Source of the DNA: Stieleria mannarensis
Lineage (GTDB): Bacteria; Planctomycetota; Planctomycetia; Pirellulales; Pirellulaceae
NCBI RefSeq assembly: GCF_014154935.1
Contig: NZ_JACEHH010000031.1
Location: 1-64,000 of the forward strand
DNA length: 64,000 bases
Direction: 5' to 3'
The first letter of the stretch is position 1, and each line of letters starts with the position of its first letter. Below the pieces are notes generated by a model. It ran no database searches. It had not been told where the DNA came from and was given only the letters and a program-made list of their open reading frames with translations. This document shows positions 1 to 9,663 of the stretch, in pieces. Made by a program: the position numbers and the translations under genes.

Positions 1-11
1 TTGCTCAGGTT

Positions 12-1520
12 TCAATCACCCGCCGCGATCGTCAGCATCGCCTTCAGTTTGGCGTTGTCCACGTCCGAGCGTTTCAGCAACAGGACCGAACCGTCGGCCA
101 ACAGCACTCGCATCGCTTCGCGGCCGGCGAACAGGTCCTCCATCGGATTCGTCTCGGAAATCACCCAAGGGGTCGGATCGGCCCAGTGGATCGCATCCTC
201 ACGTGCGGCCTCGACCAGAAGAATCGTTTGTGACCGATCGTCGGTGATGTCCTGAAGCGTCTTCGGTGGTCCATCGCCGTGCCAGAGGGATCCGGGAAAG
301 ACCGGAGCCCGGATCACCGTGTGTGCGACCGGCAAACTCGAATCACCGATCCCGGCAGGGACGGTGCGTTTCATCTGCGAATTTTCCGCTGCATCCCAAG
401 GCAGATCCAATCGGATCGAACGATAAAACGCCAAGTTGTTCAGGTCGGGCAGGACGGCGACCAACCAGCTGTGCAGCGGTTTGCCATCGGGATCGACAAA
501 GCAGCGCGGCGGCAAATGTTTTTCTCGATCATGGTAGATGTAGAACGCCAAGCCGAGTTGTTTGAGGCTGTCGACCAGCTGAGACTGGCGAGCACGCTCG
601 CGGGCATCGGTTGCGAGCGATCGCCCCTGCCGGAAAACGTCTTCGCCGGCCTCCAAGATCACACGATGTTTTTCGCGGCGGAGCGAAACGTTTTGAAGCG
701 ATTCGCCAAAGGCCTGTTTGACCCCCGCGAACTGTTTGGCAAATCGATCCGCCGATGCTTCGTCGGTGGCGTCAACCATCAGACGTACCAAGGGATCCGG
801 CGGTGTTCGAAAGGTCAGAATCACGCGGTCGATCCCCTGCACCAATTCGCTGGGGGATAGCTTCAGCGGCAATCCACCCGGGATCCGTTGCGGCCAAACG
901 CTTGTCAACAACTCTCGGGTTTGGGGCGGCAAAACCATCACCGCGGTATGGTCCAATCGATTGGCGTCCTTGAGCGGCATCAGCAACGCATCACGTTTGA
1001 TCGGCGCCGACGATTGAACGCGTTTGATCTGTTCGGTCGTGCCTAGAATCATGCCTCGGTTACTGGTCAGGGCTGTGACCGAAGCAGGACGTTTCCCCAG
1101 GGTGTTCTCGATCGCCGCAAGCAACTTCGTCGCCTGGGGTGTTTCGATCACGATCAAGGGCATTTTGTCAGCCGGGGTCTCCAACCCGGCAAGAAAATAG
1201 ACCTTCCCCGCCTGAGCCTCTTTCATGGCTCCAAACAATTGTTTCACGGTGGGCACGTCTGACGGCCGGTCGCCGGTAAGCTCTTGGATCAATTCAAACA
1301 GCGGATCGACATCGATGGTTTGCCAATCGATCTCGGCGACCAACATCGTTGACGGTTCGACGTAAGCAGAGATGGGATGCGTCTCGGCGACGTCATTGAT
1401 CAGGACGGCATGCGGCGGCCCTTCTTTGCGGTCCTGCCCGTTGGCTGAATCACCCGCCGGGCCAGCAACCATCAAGACCAGGACGTAAGGCACGGTTCGC
1501 AGCGTTTTGATCAAAAGCAT
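12..1520 (-). CDS. Exported DUF1559-domain protein lacking a prepilin helix
   Basis: A 502-residue protein with an N-terminal hydrophobic segment (about residues 8-25) that looks like a signal peptide. The C-terminal part (about 305-490) resembles the planctomycete DUF1559 domain: an SLKQLGLAFYIYHD segment, a DGKPLHSW segment, a 'DITDDRSQTILLVE' segment and a terminal 'LLADGSVLLL' corresponding to the usual DG-x-V end. Unlike standard DUF1559 proteins it has no N-terminal type IV prepilin (GFTLVELL) signature, so it is probably simply exported. Residues 30-300 match nothing I can name. Its start codon abuts the stop codon of the upstream gene, so it is the last gene of the sigma-factor operon. 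Function unknown; the domain call is fairly secure. Confidence 0.8.
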   Translation of the reverse strand: MLLIKTLRTVPYVLVLMVAGPAGDSANGQDRKEGPPHAVLINDVAETHPISAYVEPSTMLVAEIDWQTIDVDPLFELIQELTGDRPSDVPTVKQLFGAMKEAQAGKVYFLAGLETPADKMPLIVIETPQATKLLAAIENTLGKRPASVTALTSNRGMILGTTEQIKRVQSSAPIKRDALLMPLKDANRLDHTAVMVLPPQTRELLTSVWPQRIPGGLPLKLSPSELVQGIDRVILTFRTPPDPLVRLMVDATDEASADRFAKQFAGVKQAFGESLQNVSLRREKHRVILEAGEDVFRQGRSLATDARERARQSQLVDSLKQLGLAFYIYHDREKHLPPRCFVDPDGKPLHSWLVAVLPDLNNLAFYRSIRLDLPWDAAENSQMKRTVPAGIGDSSLPVAHTVIRAPVFPGSLWHGDGPPKTLQDITDDRSQTILLVEAAREDAIHWADPTPWVISETNPMEDLFAGREAMRVLLADGSVLLLKRSDVDNAKLKAMLTIAAGD

Positions 1521-3014
1521 CTAATTCACCTCCAGCTTGATGTTCAGTGTGATGTCGTCTCGCGAGCGCGGTCCCTCGGCCATCGACAAAGTGGCCTCGG
1601 TTTCCGAGTGACGAGCGTATTGGAATGAGCGGCGAATCCGCGGGTCGTGCCAAGCGGGGACGGGGGTCAGGTCCGTCAGGGTCTCGGGCAAGGCGGCGTT
1701 CTCGGCGGCATGCATTCGCAGCGCTTCGAGCGTCAGTAACCGGTGCAGTTGTTGACGCACATCCAGCGGCACACTCATCGCGGCCGAAACCGATGGCGTC
1801 ATCATCCGGGCCAGTTGTCCGCCGAGCGTCCGTGGTTGGACGGCGGCAGTCATCGCGCTGCGACGTCGGGCCTCGGCTTCGTCCCATAATTCCGGCGGCA
1901 GCAATGCCCAGGCCAGCCAGGCATCCCGGATCCGCGCCAATTCGAAGTCGCTGGCACGCAACACCGCCTCGGCGTCGGAGAGTTCATCGACGCGGTCGGA
2001 CCAGTCGGGATCGTTCGACAACAACTGTCGTGCGGGTCCGACCATCAATGCGATTTGAAATCCGGTTGTCATCTGACGCAGCGACGTGTTTTCGGTCGCG
2101 CCGCCGCTGGGGTGAAACATCGTCGCAAAGGCATGAGTGATCTTTTTCAAGCGGAGCAATGCTTCCTGTTCGCCGATCACGCTGTCGGGCAATTCGTCCA
2201 GTCCCGCGATGATTCCCAGGTGGCTGCTGAGCGTCGATTCATACTCCATCGCCTCACGAAAATCGAACAGCTGATCGGCCGGCAATCCCGCCAGCGCCCA
2301 GTACAGATTGGGGCACTCGGGTTGTTGGATCATCGATTCGATCGTCTTGAACATCGTTTCGCTGATCGCCGTCCCGATCAAACGCCCCAGCAAGGTATCG
2401 GTGCTGTGACTGGCGGCCTGGGACAATCGAAACCCGAGCCGCAGGTCGGCCACGGCATCCCCCCAGCGTCCCTGAGCCGCCGCGACGCGTGTCCGCAGTG
2501 CAATCAGTCGCGCCAAATCGCGCATCTCCTGGAACTCCGGCAGCAAGGTGGAAACCCTGTCCTCCGCCGACATCTCTGCCATGCCCAGGTCATAGTCCAA
2601 CCCCATCCAGGTCTCGCCCGTCCGCAAGACTCCGATCGCCGTTTCGAACGGCCCGTAGCTCTCCCGCGCTTCGTCGATGGGAAGTTGATCGATTGGCAGC
2701 GACGTCCAGGTGTCGTAGCGTTCCAAAAACTCACGCTTTTTCGTCGGTGAAACCTGGGCCACGAGGATCAGGGCGCGATTGACCGCCACCATGACCGGCC
2801 GGGGCCTACGTTTCTCCGGCGCCGGCCACAATCGATACTCCAGCATCGGATCCGATTGGCGGCGCGGGTGCAGACGCACCGTTGTTGATGTTTCCGTTTC
2901 TGTCGCAGCTTGGTCGCCCTGCGTAAATGCAGGCGAAAGCATGACTTGGCCGCGCGAGGGCGTCACTACCAACAGCGACGCCACCGCACAGATTACCGCG
3001 GTCGTGATTTTCAT
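1521..3014 (-). CDS. Exported hypothetical protein
   Basis: A 497-residue protein with a clear signal peptide (MKITTAVICAVASLLVV, likely cleaved after a Gln near residue 23). The rest is largely helical and polar, with a stretch around 165-200 (ALRTRVAAAQGRWGDAV) reminiscent of a single TPR-like helical hairpin. I do not recognise a named domain. It overlaps the upstream gene by four bases (ATGA at 3011-3014) and abuts the downstream DUF1559 gene, so the three are almost certainly co-transcribed and translationally coupled. The context, downstream of an ECF sigma factor and a putative anti-sigma factor, suggests an envelope protein under that sigma factor's control; this is inference. Confidence 0.75.
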   Translation of the reverse strand: MKITTAVICAVASLLVVTPSRGQVMLSPAFTQGDQAATETETSTTVRLHPRRQSDPMLEYRLWPAPEKRRPRPVMVAVNRALILVAQVSPTKKREFLERYDTWTSLPIDQLPIDEARESYGPFETAIGVLRTGETWMGLDYDLGMAEMSAEDRVSTLLPEFQEMRDLARLIALRTRVAAAQGRWGDAVADLRLGFRLSQAASHSTDTLLGRLIGTAISETMFKTIESMIQQPECPNLYWALAGLPADQLFDFREAMEYESTLSSHLGIIAGLDELPDSVIGEQEALLRLKKITHAFATMFHPSGGATENTSLRQMTTGFQIALMVGPARQLLSNDPDWSDRVDELSDAEAVLRASDFELARIRDAWLAWALLPPELWDEAEARRRSAMTAAVQPRTLGGQLARMMTPSVSAAMSVPLDVRQQLHRLLTLEALRMHAAENAALPETLTDLTPVPAWHDPRIRRSFQYARHSETEATLSMAEGPRSRDDITLNIKLEVN

Positions 3015-3670
3015 CGTGGTTGAACCTGTAAATCGAAAGTGGCGGTGAGCGTGTCCAAATCTCCCGCAGAGATCGGGTCGCCTGCGTCAAAGAGGTCGTC
3101 TTGCAGTGCAATCCAATTGGACCTCGGAAGCGTCTCTAGCGACCGGCTGTGAAACGCAGTCAGTGTTGCCAACGGCGTGCCACCGGCGAGGGTGGTGAGG
3201 TGCCAGTCGGAATGAATGTCTCGCCACTTGTTTGACTTGACCGATGGAGTCGCTTCAGCACCGTCCGGCGCCTCCGAGGACGCATCGCTGGGCACCGGGG
3301 CCGCGTTGACGGTTTCCGCTGGAGTCACATCGTGCTGCCCCGCCACCGGGGTCGGGCTCGGCGACCGCCAGTGCCGCCCGATGCCCAGCGCGATCGGCAA
3401 CGTGACGACGGCCGTCAAAACGCTGGCGGCCAGCAACGACAACCATTGCCGCGTGTCGGCGTTGCGGACGATCGACACGCGGCGAACATGATCCTGCCCG
3501 GCTTGGAAGCCCGCCCGATACAGAATGGATTCGATGCCGAGCGAATGCTCGGGACCGTCGTCTGCGGAGGCGGAAACCGACGCCGGCGTCAGGCCACGCA
3601 GTCGAGCGATGAACGCCTGGTCGATCTCGTCGTCCTCTCGCTGTCTGTCATCTTCATTGCTGCGATTCAT
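3011..3670 (-). CDS. Single-pass membrane protein, putative anti-sigma factor
   Basis: A 219-residue protein with a charged N-terminal cytoplasmic region (about 1-70), one hydrophobic segment at about 76-96 (WLSLLAASVLTAVVTLPIAL) and a presumably periplasmic C-terminal part. The start overlaps the stop of the ECF sigma factor (ATGA at 3667-3670). This topology and position directly after an ECF sigma gene are typical of membrane-anchored anti-sigma factors. No zinc-binding HxxxCxxC motif of the ZAS type is present, so the sigma-binding mechanism is not evident from sequence. It could instead be another sigma-regulated membrane protein. Confidence 0.6.
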   Translation of the reverse strand: MNRSNEDDRQREDDEIDQAFIARLRGLTPASVSASADDGPEHSLGIESILYRAGFQAGQDHVRRVSIVRNADTRQWLSLLAASVLTAVVTLPIALGIGRHWRSPSPTPVAGQHDVTPAETVNAAPVPSDASSEAPDGAEATPSVKSNKWRDIHSDWHLTTLAGGTPLATLTAFHSRSLETLPRSNWIALQDDLFDAGDPISAGDLDTLTATFDLQVQPR

Positions 3671-4179
3671 TTTGAATCCCTCCCACCGACCGGGTCAGCC
3701 GTCGGATTGAATTTGCGTTGCATGGCTCGGATCCCGGATTGAAAGGTCCGATGTGCCGTGGATTGGGAACACGCCATGACCTCGGCGATTTGTCGGAAAC
3801 TGAGTTCACCCCACAAGTGCATGACAATGACCTGCCTCTGGTCGGCGTCCAAACGTTTCAATGCCTCGGTGACCTCTTGGGCATCGAGCGCGGATTCCAT
3901 CTGCTGCGATTCGCCGTCGAACCAAACCGGTTGTTGGTCGGAATCGCGTTCGCGTCGCCGGCGACGGATTCCGCTGCGTCGCCACTGCAACAGTTGGTTT
4001 CGCGTCACCGTGACCAACCAGGCGAAGGGGTCGTCCGGCGGCGGCGTTTGTCGTGCCAGCCGCAAGAACGCTTCCTGCACCGCGTCCTCGGCCGGTTCGC
4101 CGATCGCACGCGCGATCAGCAACAACCGCGACGAGCAGCGTTTCCACGTTTCGGCGAGCTCTTGGGGAGGCATCGGCAT
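3667..4179 (-). CDS. RNA polymerase ECF-type sigma-70 factor
   Basis: About 170 residues from the ATG at 4179 (start MPMPPQELAETWKRC). Region 2 is visible around EPAEDAVQEAFLRLAR and 'PFAWLVTVTRNQLLQWRR'. Region 4 is the helix-turn-helix 'LWGELSFRQIAEVM' followed by 'SQSTAHRTFQ'. Length and architecture fit the ECF family, which lacks regions 1 and 3. The reading frame stays open upstream to 4317, but the internal start gives a normal family length and the upstream extension has no family features. There is no strong ribosome binding site at either start. It is the first gene of a four-gene overlapping operon that includes a putative anti-sigma factor. Confidence 0.88.
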   Translation of the reverse strand: MPMPPQELAETWKRCSSRLLLIARAIGEPAEDAVQEAFLRLARQTPPPDDPFAWLVTVTRNQLLQWRRSGIRRRRRERDSDQQPVWFDGESQQMESALDAQEVTEALKRLDADQRQVIVMHLWGELSFRQIAEVMACSQSTAHRTFQSGIRAMQRKFNPTADPVGGRDSK

Positions 4180-4340
4180 CGATCGAGTGGGGATTGTTTC
4201 GACGCCCGAAGACGCCACATCGGAAACAAGGATGTTACCGCCCCCGGTGCGTCCCAGGATTTTCCAAAAATTCTCGCGATCCTTTCCCCCCGGTCTGACC
4301 TCAATCTTCCTACCCAATCATCTTCTTACCCTGTTTCCCG

Positions 4341-4406
4341 ATCGGGGTCCTGCGATTTTCAACCTCTGAGAATCAAGTGCCAAAGCTTGTCACCCTCCCT
4401 GGCAGA
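4341..4406 (+). repeat. Interspersed repeat family B, partial copy
   Basis: This copy contains a 'GCGATTTTCAACCTCTGAGA' core followed about 20 bases later by 'TCACCCTCCCTGGCAG'. The same two-block arrangement recurs near 18260-18330 and, in reverse orientation, near 26535-26605. It lies in the 424-base space between the divergent sigma-factor and hrpA genes (4180-4603). That space otherwise holds 'TTCTTACC' motifs also seen at 44726-44760, and no gene. Confidence 0.6.
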
Positions 4407-4603
4407 TATTTTTTCTTCGGGTGGTGCGTTTGGGGTGAAGTTCTGGGGGAATCGAAAAAGACCTCCTTGTGGTTGGGGCGGCCGAGGAAAGCAATCAACA
4501 CCTTTTACGCCACGACGACCTGCCGCTGTCACGACGCAGAAAATTTCGTAGGGTGATAGCTTCCAATCGACTTTCCAGCTGCTTTCCCTTTCTTCCCCGG
4601 TCC

Positions 4604-7600
4604 ATGAACTTCAAACCATCCAGCCCCCGACTGGAGCCCCAGCGCGAGCCGAAACCCAGCCAAGTCGATCAATCGGCCGCGGACCATGGGGAGCCCCCCG
4701 CCGGCGAGCTTGAGAAGGCAGTCCCATCCCGACCAGCGGAGCCGGCCGGCGAGATCAATGTCGCCGACATCGCTCCCGACGAATTGGTGATCGACAACGC
4801 GATGCGGGCCGACCAATTCCGGCTCCGTCGCCAGCGTAAGCGTCTTTCCGACGAAGAATTCCAGTCGCGTCTGGCAAAATCGATCGCCCGTCGCCGCGAG
4901 CGTGAATCGTACGCGCCGCTGCTGGACTACCCGCCCGAATTACCGATCACCGGCTACAAGGACCAGATCATCGAACTGATTCAGACGCGTCAAGTGATCG
5001 TCGTGTGTGGCGAAACCGGCAGCGGCAAGAGTACCCAGTTGCCAAAGTTCTGTCTGGAAGCCGGACGCGGGCGCGCCGCCATGATCGGGCACACCCAGCC
5101 GCGACGACTGGCTGCCCGCAGCATCGCCACGCGGCTGTGCGAGGAAATGCAGTGCCCGCTCGGAAAACAAGTCGGCTACCAAGTCCGTTTCGGGGACCAG
5201 ACCGGCCCCGAGACGATGATCAAATTGATGACCGACGGGATCTTGCTGGCGGAAACCGGTTCGGATCGCTTCCTGGATCAATACGACACGATCATCATCG
5301 ACGAGGCGCACGAGCGATCGCTGAACATCGATTTCCTGCTGGCGTACCTGCGTGGGCTGCAACAAAAACGCCCCGATCTGAAATTGATCATCACCAGCGC
5401 CACGATCGACGCCGAGCGTTTCGCCGAACACTTCAGCGACGAACACGGCCCGGCACCGATCTTGAACGTCGAAGGCCGCGGTTATCCGGTCGAGATGCGG
5501 TACTTGCCCTGGGAAGATGTCGCCGACGAGAACCGTTCGTATGACCTGGCCCATCACGTGATCGCGGGGCTGAAAGACTTGGCCCGTGGAACCGGCGGCG
5601 GTGGGGATACCCTGGTCTTCTTGCCCACCGAACGCGATATCCGCTTGGTGTCCCATCGCGTCGCCGGACACTACAAACGCATGGGATCGGAAGGCCGCGT
5701 GGAGATCCTGCCGCTGTACGCGCGGTTGCCGCAAAAAGACCAGCAACGGATCTTTCATCCCACGGGTCAAAAACAGCGTTTGATCTTTGCAACCAATGTC
5801 GCGGAAAGTTCGCTGACGGTGCCAGGCATCCGCGCCGTGATCGACTCCGGGACGGCGCGGATCAGCCGCTACAGCCCACGCAGCAAACTGCAACGGCTGC
5901 CGATCGAACCGGTCAGCCGTGCCAGCGCGGACCAGCGTGCCGGACGCTGTGGCCGCGTCGGTCCAGGCGTCTGTGTGCGGCTGTATTCGACCACCGACTA
6001 CGAGACCCGCGACGCCTTCACGACGCCGGAGATTCGTCGCACCAACCTCGCCTCGGTGGTGCTGCAAAGCAAAATGTTGGGATTCGGTTCGCTCGACTCG
6101 TTGCCGCTGCTGGATGTGCCACGCCCCGAATCGATCCGCGAAGGCGTGCAGACGTTGTTGGAGCTCGGCGCGATCGACGAGCGTCAAGAATTGACGCCGA
6201 TCGGAAAGTCGCTCGGACGGATGCCGGTCGACCCGCGGATCGGTCGCATCATCCTGGCCGCCGACGATCTTGGCGTGCTGCCGGAGATCTTGCCGATCGC
6301 CGCGGCGATGGAGATTCCCGACCCGCGACAACGACCGCAGGACCAACAGCAGGCCGCCGACCAGGCGCATGCCGAATTCCGTGACGGGGAAAGCGATTTC
6401 CTGTCCTACCTGCGATTGTGGCGCTACTACGAACAGGCCCGCGCCGATCACTCGCGAAGCAAACTCACCCGCCAGCTTCGCAAGCGATTCCTCTCGCCCA
6501 CGCGGATGCGGGAATGGTCCGATACGTTTCGCCAGCTTCGTGAAATCGCGTTGGACCTGAATCGCTCGCGCGACTCACGCAAGTCCACGCCGCGGCGTCA
6601 AATCGGGGCGATCCGGTTCGCCGAAGACCAATCCAAACGGACGATCGACAAAGATCGTTATGCGGCGGTTCACCAGGCGCTGTTGAGCGGTTTCATGTCC
6701 GGCGTCGCGATGGCGGGCGAAAAGAACGTCTATTTGGGGCCACGCAACTTGAAACTGTTCCTGTGGCCGGGCAGCGGCGTGTTCGACGCCAAACCCAAAT
6801 GGATTGTCGCCGCGGAGTTGGTCGAGACGAGTAAACAATACGCCCGCACGGTCGCCCGGATTCAGCCGCAATGGATCGAATCGATCGGCGCTCATTTGCT
6901 CAAAGCGTCTTACAGCGATCCCCACTGGAGTCAAAAGGGCGGCGGCGCCTTTTGTTACCAGCGCCAATCGCTGTTCGGATTGCCGATCGTTGTCCGCCGC
7001 CGCGTCCCGCTGCCACCGGTCGATCCGACCACCGCGCGCGATCTGTTGATCCAACACGGGTTGGTCGAACAACAACTCAAGACCAACGCGCGTTTCATAC
7101 GCCACAACCGAGCCCTGCGTGAATCGTTTGAAGTGCTTGCCGCGAAAACGCGGCGACGCGACATGGTCGTCGATGACTATGTCGTCCAGCAGTTCTATCA
7201 ACATCGTCTGCCGGCCGACGTTTGTGACAAGGGCCGACTGGAGAAACTTTCCAAGTCGATGCCCGTGCCCGATTGGGTCGAACGTTTGACCGACTCGGCC
7301 GCACTGTCGGCCTGGTTGCATGATCCGCCGACGGTCGAATCCGACGCGAGCTCGTTGTTCATGATGCCGTCGGATTTGATCGACATCACCACCGATCAAA
7401 TCTCGGCCGATGAGTTTCCCGATCGGCTATCGATCGGCAAAACCGAATTGCCGCTGCGGTATCGTTACGAACCCGGTGCGGAGGACGATGGAGTCAGTTT
7501 GCGGATCCATCAAGCCGCGGTTTCGCAAATCAGCGACGATCGACTCGGTTGGCTCGTCCCAGGGCTGCTGCCCGGAAAGATCGTGGCGATGATCAAATCG

Positions 7601-8785
7601 CTGCCCAAGCGGATTCGCCGCAACCTGGTCCCGGCCGCCGATGTCGCCCGCCAGATCTATGACGAATTGTTGCCCCAGTACGGCCAAGTCCCCTTCATGC
7701 CGGCCGTCTGCCAAGCGATGTCGCGGCACGCGGAAATGCCGATCAGCGAATCGGATTTCCAAGACGAGAAGATGGAAGACCACTTGAGGTTTTTGGTTTC
7801 GGTTGTCGACGACGACGGCAATCTGGTCGCCCAAGGCCGATCGGTCGATCCGTTGGTCCAGCGATTGGCGCAGCGTCACGACCAACCGTCCGGCGAAGTC
7901 ACACCGCAGGCCGATGCCGATCTGCCCAGCGAGCCGATGCGGTCGTTTGACCTGGACCAGCTGCCCGTCGATGTGATCCGTGAAAGAGGTGGCGTCCGGG
8001 TCGCACAATACCCCGCGCTGGCCGACCAAGGCGATCACGTCACCCTCGCGCTCTATCCCGATCAAACGTCCGCTGAATCCGTCATGCGGCAAGGGTTGAC
8101 TCGACTGTATGCGATCAGCCAGCGCGCCGAACTGAGACGTCAAGTCCGCTGGTTGCCGGAGTTGAACGAAACCAAAATCCGACTCGCCGGCGCCGTGCCC
8201 GCGGCCCAGTTCGAACCGTCGCTGATCGACCTGTTGGCCCGTGTCGCGTTCGTCGAAAAACAACCCTTGGTGCGCAGCCGAGACGAATTCCAGGCCCGGC
8301 TGGGCGACCGCGGCGAACGGATCGCCCTGGCCGCCGCCGATGTGGCGAAGTGGCTGACCCAGCTCGGTCAGTCCTACTTGGGCATGCGCGGCGAAATCGA
8401 ATCCCTGTCGGCGTCCCGGTTTCCCGCTGCAGCCGGTGACGTGCAGGAACAACTCCGCTGGCTGATCCATCCGGATTTCCTGTCCGTCACCCCTTGGACT
8501 TGGCTGCAACACTACCCGAGGTATCTGTCGGCGATCTCGTACCGTCTGGACAAACTTCGCAGCGGGGCGGGACCACGTGACCAGAGTGGGACCGAGACCG
8601 TGGCCGGGTTGTGGCAGCAATGGATTTCCAGATTCCCCGAACCGGACCAGACGCCCAAGCTGCGAGCGGCCGATGAAATCCGCTGGATGATCGAAGAACT
8701 GCGCGTCAGCCTGTTCGCCCAGCCGCTCGGAACCGCCGTCAAAGTCTCCGCCAAACGTTGCGAAAAGTTGCTTGCGGAAAAGTGA
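4604..8785 (+). CDS. hrpA: ATP-dependent RNA helicase HrpA (DEAH family)
   Basis: About 1393 residues, similar to the roughly 1300 of enterobacterial HrpA. Motifs in order: Walker A GETGSGKST near residue 136; 'TQPRRLAARS' (motif Ia); DEAH in IIIDEAHERS near 233; 'ITSATID' (motif III) shortly after; and QRAGRCGR (motif VI) near 442. These are followed by the helicase-associated HA2 and OB-fold regions and the long DUF3418-like C-terminal half typical of HrpA. It is expected to unwind or remodel RNA and ribosomes using NTP hydrolysis. I chose ATG 4604 because the family-like sequence begins after a polar N-terminal extension; the frame stays open back to 4469. It is transcribed divergently from the sigma-factor operon and stands alone. 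Confidence 0.93.
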   Translation: MNFKPSSPRLEPQREPKPSQVDQSAADHGEPPAGELEKAVPSRPAEPAGEINVADIAPDELVIDNAMRADQFRLRRQRKRLSDEEFQSRLAKSIARRRERESYAPLLDYPPELPITGYKDQIIELIQTRQVIVVCGETGSGKSTQLPKFCLEAGRGRAAMIGHTQPRRLAARSIATRLCEEMQCPLGKQVGYQVRFGDQTGPETMIKLMTDGILLAETGSDRFLDQYDTIIIDEAHERSLNIDFLLAYLRGLQQKRPDLKLIITSATIDAERFAEHFSDEHGPAPILNVEGRGYPVEMRYLPWEDVADENRSYDLAHHVIAGLKDLARGTGGGGDTLVFLPTERDIRLVSHRVAGHYKRMGSEGRVEILPLYARLPQKDQQRIFHPTGQKQRLIFATNVAESSLTVPGIRAVIDSGTARISRYSPRSKLQRLPIEPVSRASADQRAGRCGRVGPGVCVRLYSTTDYETRDAFTTPEIRRTNLASVVLQSKMLGFGSLDSLPLLDVPRPESIREGVQTLLELGAIDERQELTPIGKSLGRMPVDPRIGRIILAADDLGVLPEILPIAAAMEIPDPRQRPQDQQQAADQAHAEFRDGESDFLSYLRLWRYYEQARADHSRSKLTRQLRKRFLSPTRMREWSDTFRQLREIALDLNRSRDSRKSTPRRQIGAIRFAEDQSKRTIDKDRYAAVHQALLSGFMSGVAMAGEKNVYLGPRNLKLFLWPGSGVFDAKPKWIVAAELVETSKQYARTVARIQPQWIESIGAHLLKASYSDPHWSQKGGGAFCYQRQSLFGLPIVVRRRVPLPPVDPTTARDLLIQHGLVEQQLKTNARFIRHNRALRESFEVLAAKTRRRDMVVDDYVVQQFYQHRLPADVCDKGRLEKLSKSMPVPDWVERLTDSAALSAWLHDPPTVESDASSLFMMPSDLIDITTDQISADEFPDRLSIGKTELPLRYRYEPGAEDDGVSLRIHQAAVSQISDDRLGWLVPGLLPGKIVAMIKSLPKRIRRNLVPAADVARQIYDELLPQYGQVPFMPAVCQAMSRHAEMPISESDFQDEKMEDHLRFLVSVVDDDGNLVAQGRSVDPLVQRLAQRHDQPSGEVTPQADADLPSEPMRSFDLDQLPVDVIRERGGVRVAQYPALADQGDHVTLALYPDQTSAESVMRQGLTRLYAISQRAELRRQVRWLPELNETKIRLAGAVPAAQFEPSLIDLLARVAFVEKQPLVRSRDEFQARLGDRGERIALAAADVAKWLTQLGQSYLGMRGEIESLSASRFPAAAGDVQEQLRWLIHPDFLSVTPWTWLQHYPRYLSAISYRLDKLRSGAGPRDQSGTETVAGLWQQWISRFPEPDQTPKLRAADEIRWMIEELRVSLFAQPLGTAVKVSAKRCEKLLAEK

Positions 8786-9267
8786 CCGTGACCGGCACCC
8801 CCTGGCTGATCCGGGCAAAGCGTGACGCAAATCGGACAAAAATTCACTTAAAGACGAAACGGCCTCCCTTAAAAGACGATAACGGAGTATTCTATGGCGG
8901 TGCGATCTCTTTAGGCAGCCGAAGCACTCGATTGCGTGAAGAAGTGGCAGTTTCGCGACGAATGGTCGCCAGAACGACACACTCCGCGTTTCCCACGAAC
9001 CAAACCGAAATTGTCAGAAATAAAATTCCGAGCGGTTTTTCGTGTGAAATGAGGAGAAAATCCACGGTCAGGAGACAAGAAAACGGCTGCAGGCACGAAA
9101 AAAGGCATGCAGCTTGCAACGACTGAAAGAACGTTCCCCAAAGAACCTTTGTTAATTCGATGAACCCCCGGCACGGTGGCGCGTCTAACTGACAGAGCAG
9201 ACGAGGAACTGCGAGTCAGTTTCCAGAGTTGATCCGATCCAAACCACCCCCAACCGGAGGGTTCAAG
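8786..9267. other. Intergenic stretch without a recognisable gene
   Basis: These 482 bases separate hrpA from the small gene at 9268. The only structure I see is a short inverted repeat (GCTGCA near 9091 and TGCAGC near 9111) around an A-rich spacer, which might be a weak hairpin. Short open frames here overlap hrpA or lack coding character. A promoter for the downstream small gene is presumably near the right end, but I cannot point to boxes. Confidence 0.4.
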
Positions 9268-9477
9268 ATGTCGACATCCAGCGACAAACAAACGCCAAGT
9301 TTGAAGAGCGAATCGGCCAAGCAGGTGAGCACGAGCCATTGGGATCAGTTCACCGCGTTGGTCGAAGACGTCTCTCGGGCGGAGTTTGCCATCTGGCTCG
9401 ACGAAGAGCTGATCAAACTGGAGAAAGATCTCGACCAGTTCGTGACCAGCCGGTCCCGGTATAGCGGTCGTCGGTAG
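9268..9477 (+). CDS. Small conserved hypothetical protein
   Basis: A 69-residue acidic and helical protein beginning MSTSSDKQTPS, with a conserved-looking core 'WDQFTALVEDVSRAEF' and 'WLDEELIKLEKDLDQF', and a basic C-terminus. The start at 9268 is chosen because a GGAGG Shine-Dalgarno sequence lies 7-11 bases upstream. The alternative start at 9229 would place this site inside the gene. The amphipathic repeated leucines suggest a short helical or coiled protein. I believe small proteins of this type occur in related planctomycetes, but I know no function. Confidence 0.7.
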   Translation: MSTSSDKQTPSLKSESAKQVSTSHWDQFTALVEDVSRAEFAIWLDEELIKLEKDLDQFVTSRSRYSGRR

Positions 9478-9504
9478 GCTGAACTCTCATCGCCCGCCTC
9501 CCGC

Positions 9505-9660
9505 CAAGGATATCGCCCCCATCTCGTAGCGGAATTCGCCAAGAATTTCGCTCTGTCGTGTAGCGGAATTGGCCAACAATTTCGCTCTGTCGTGTAGCGG
9601 AATTCGCCAAGAATTTCGCCCCTGCCGAAAGCCTTGGCGGCTTCCGCTACGGGCGCTCTG
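9505..9660. repeat. Repeat family A cluster (GTAGCGGAA...GCCAAGAATTTCG)
   Basis: Three successive near-identical units read GTAGCGGAATT(C/G)GCCAA(G/C)AATTTCG, separated by 'CTCTGTCGT'. They are followed by an inverted relative, 'CTTGGCGGCTTCCGCTAC', which allows a hairpin with the direct units. The array fills the gap between the small gene at 9268 and the convergent M16 peptidase gene. Further members are at 17843-17865, 26393-26421 and 43005-43155. Confidence 0.8.
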
Positions 9661-9663
9661 CCA

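Noticed and set aside
4940..6451. 503-codon open frame opposite hrpA
   Set aside because: No family-like sequence and exactly antisense to the helicase domain; long antisense frames are expected in G+C-rich coding DNA.
7427..8980. 517-codon open frame opposite the 3' half of hrpA
   Set aside because: Antisense shadow with no start signal or recognisable domain.
8758..9126. 122-codon open frame downstream of hrpA
   Set aside because: Overlaps the end of hrpA, is basic and low in family character, and has no ribosome binding site.
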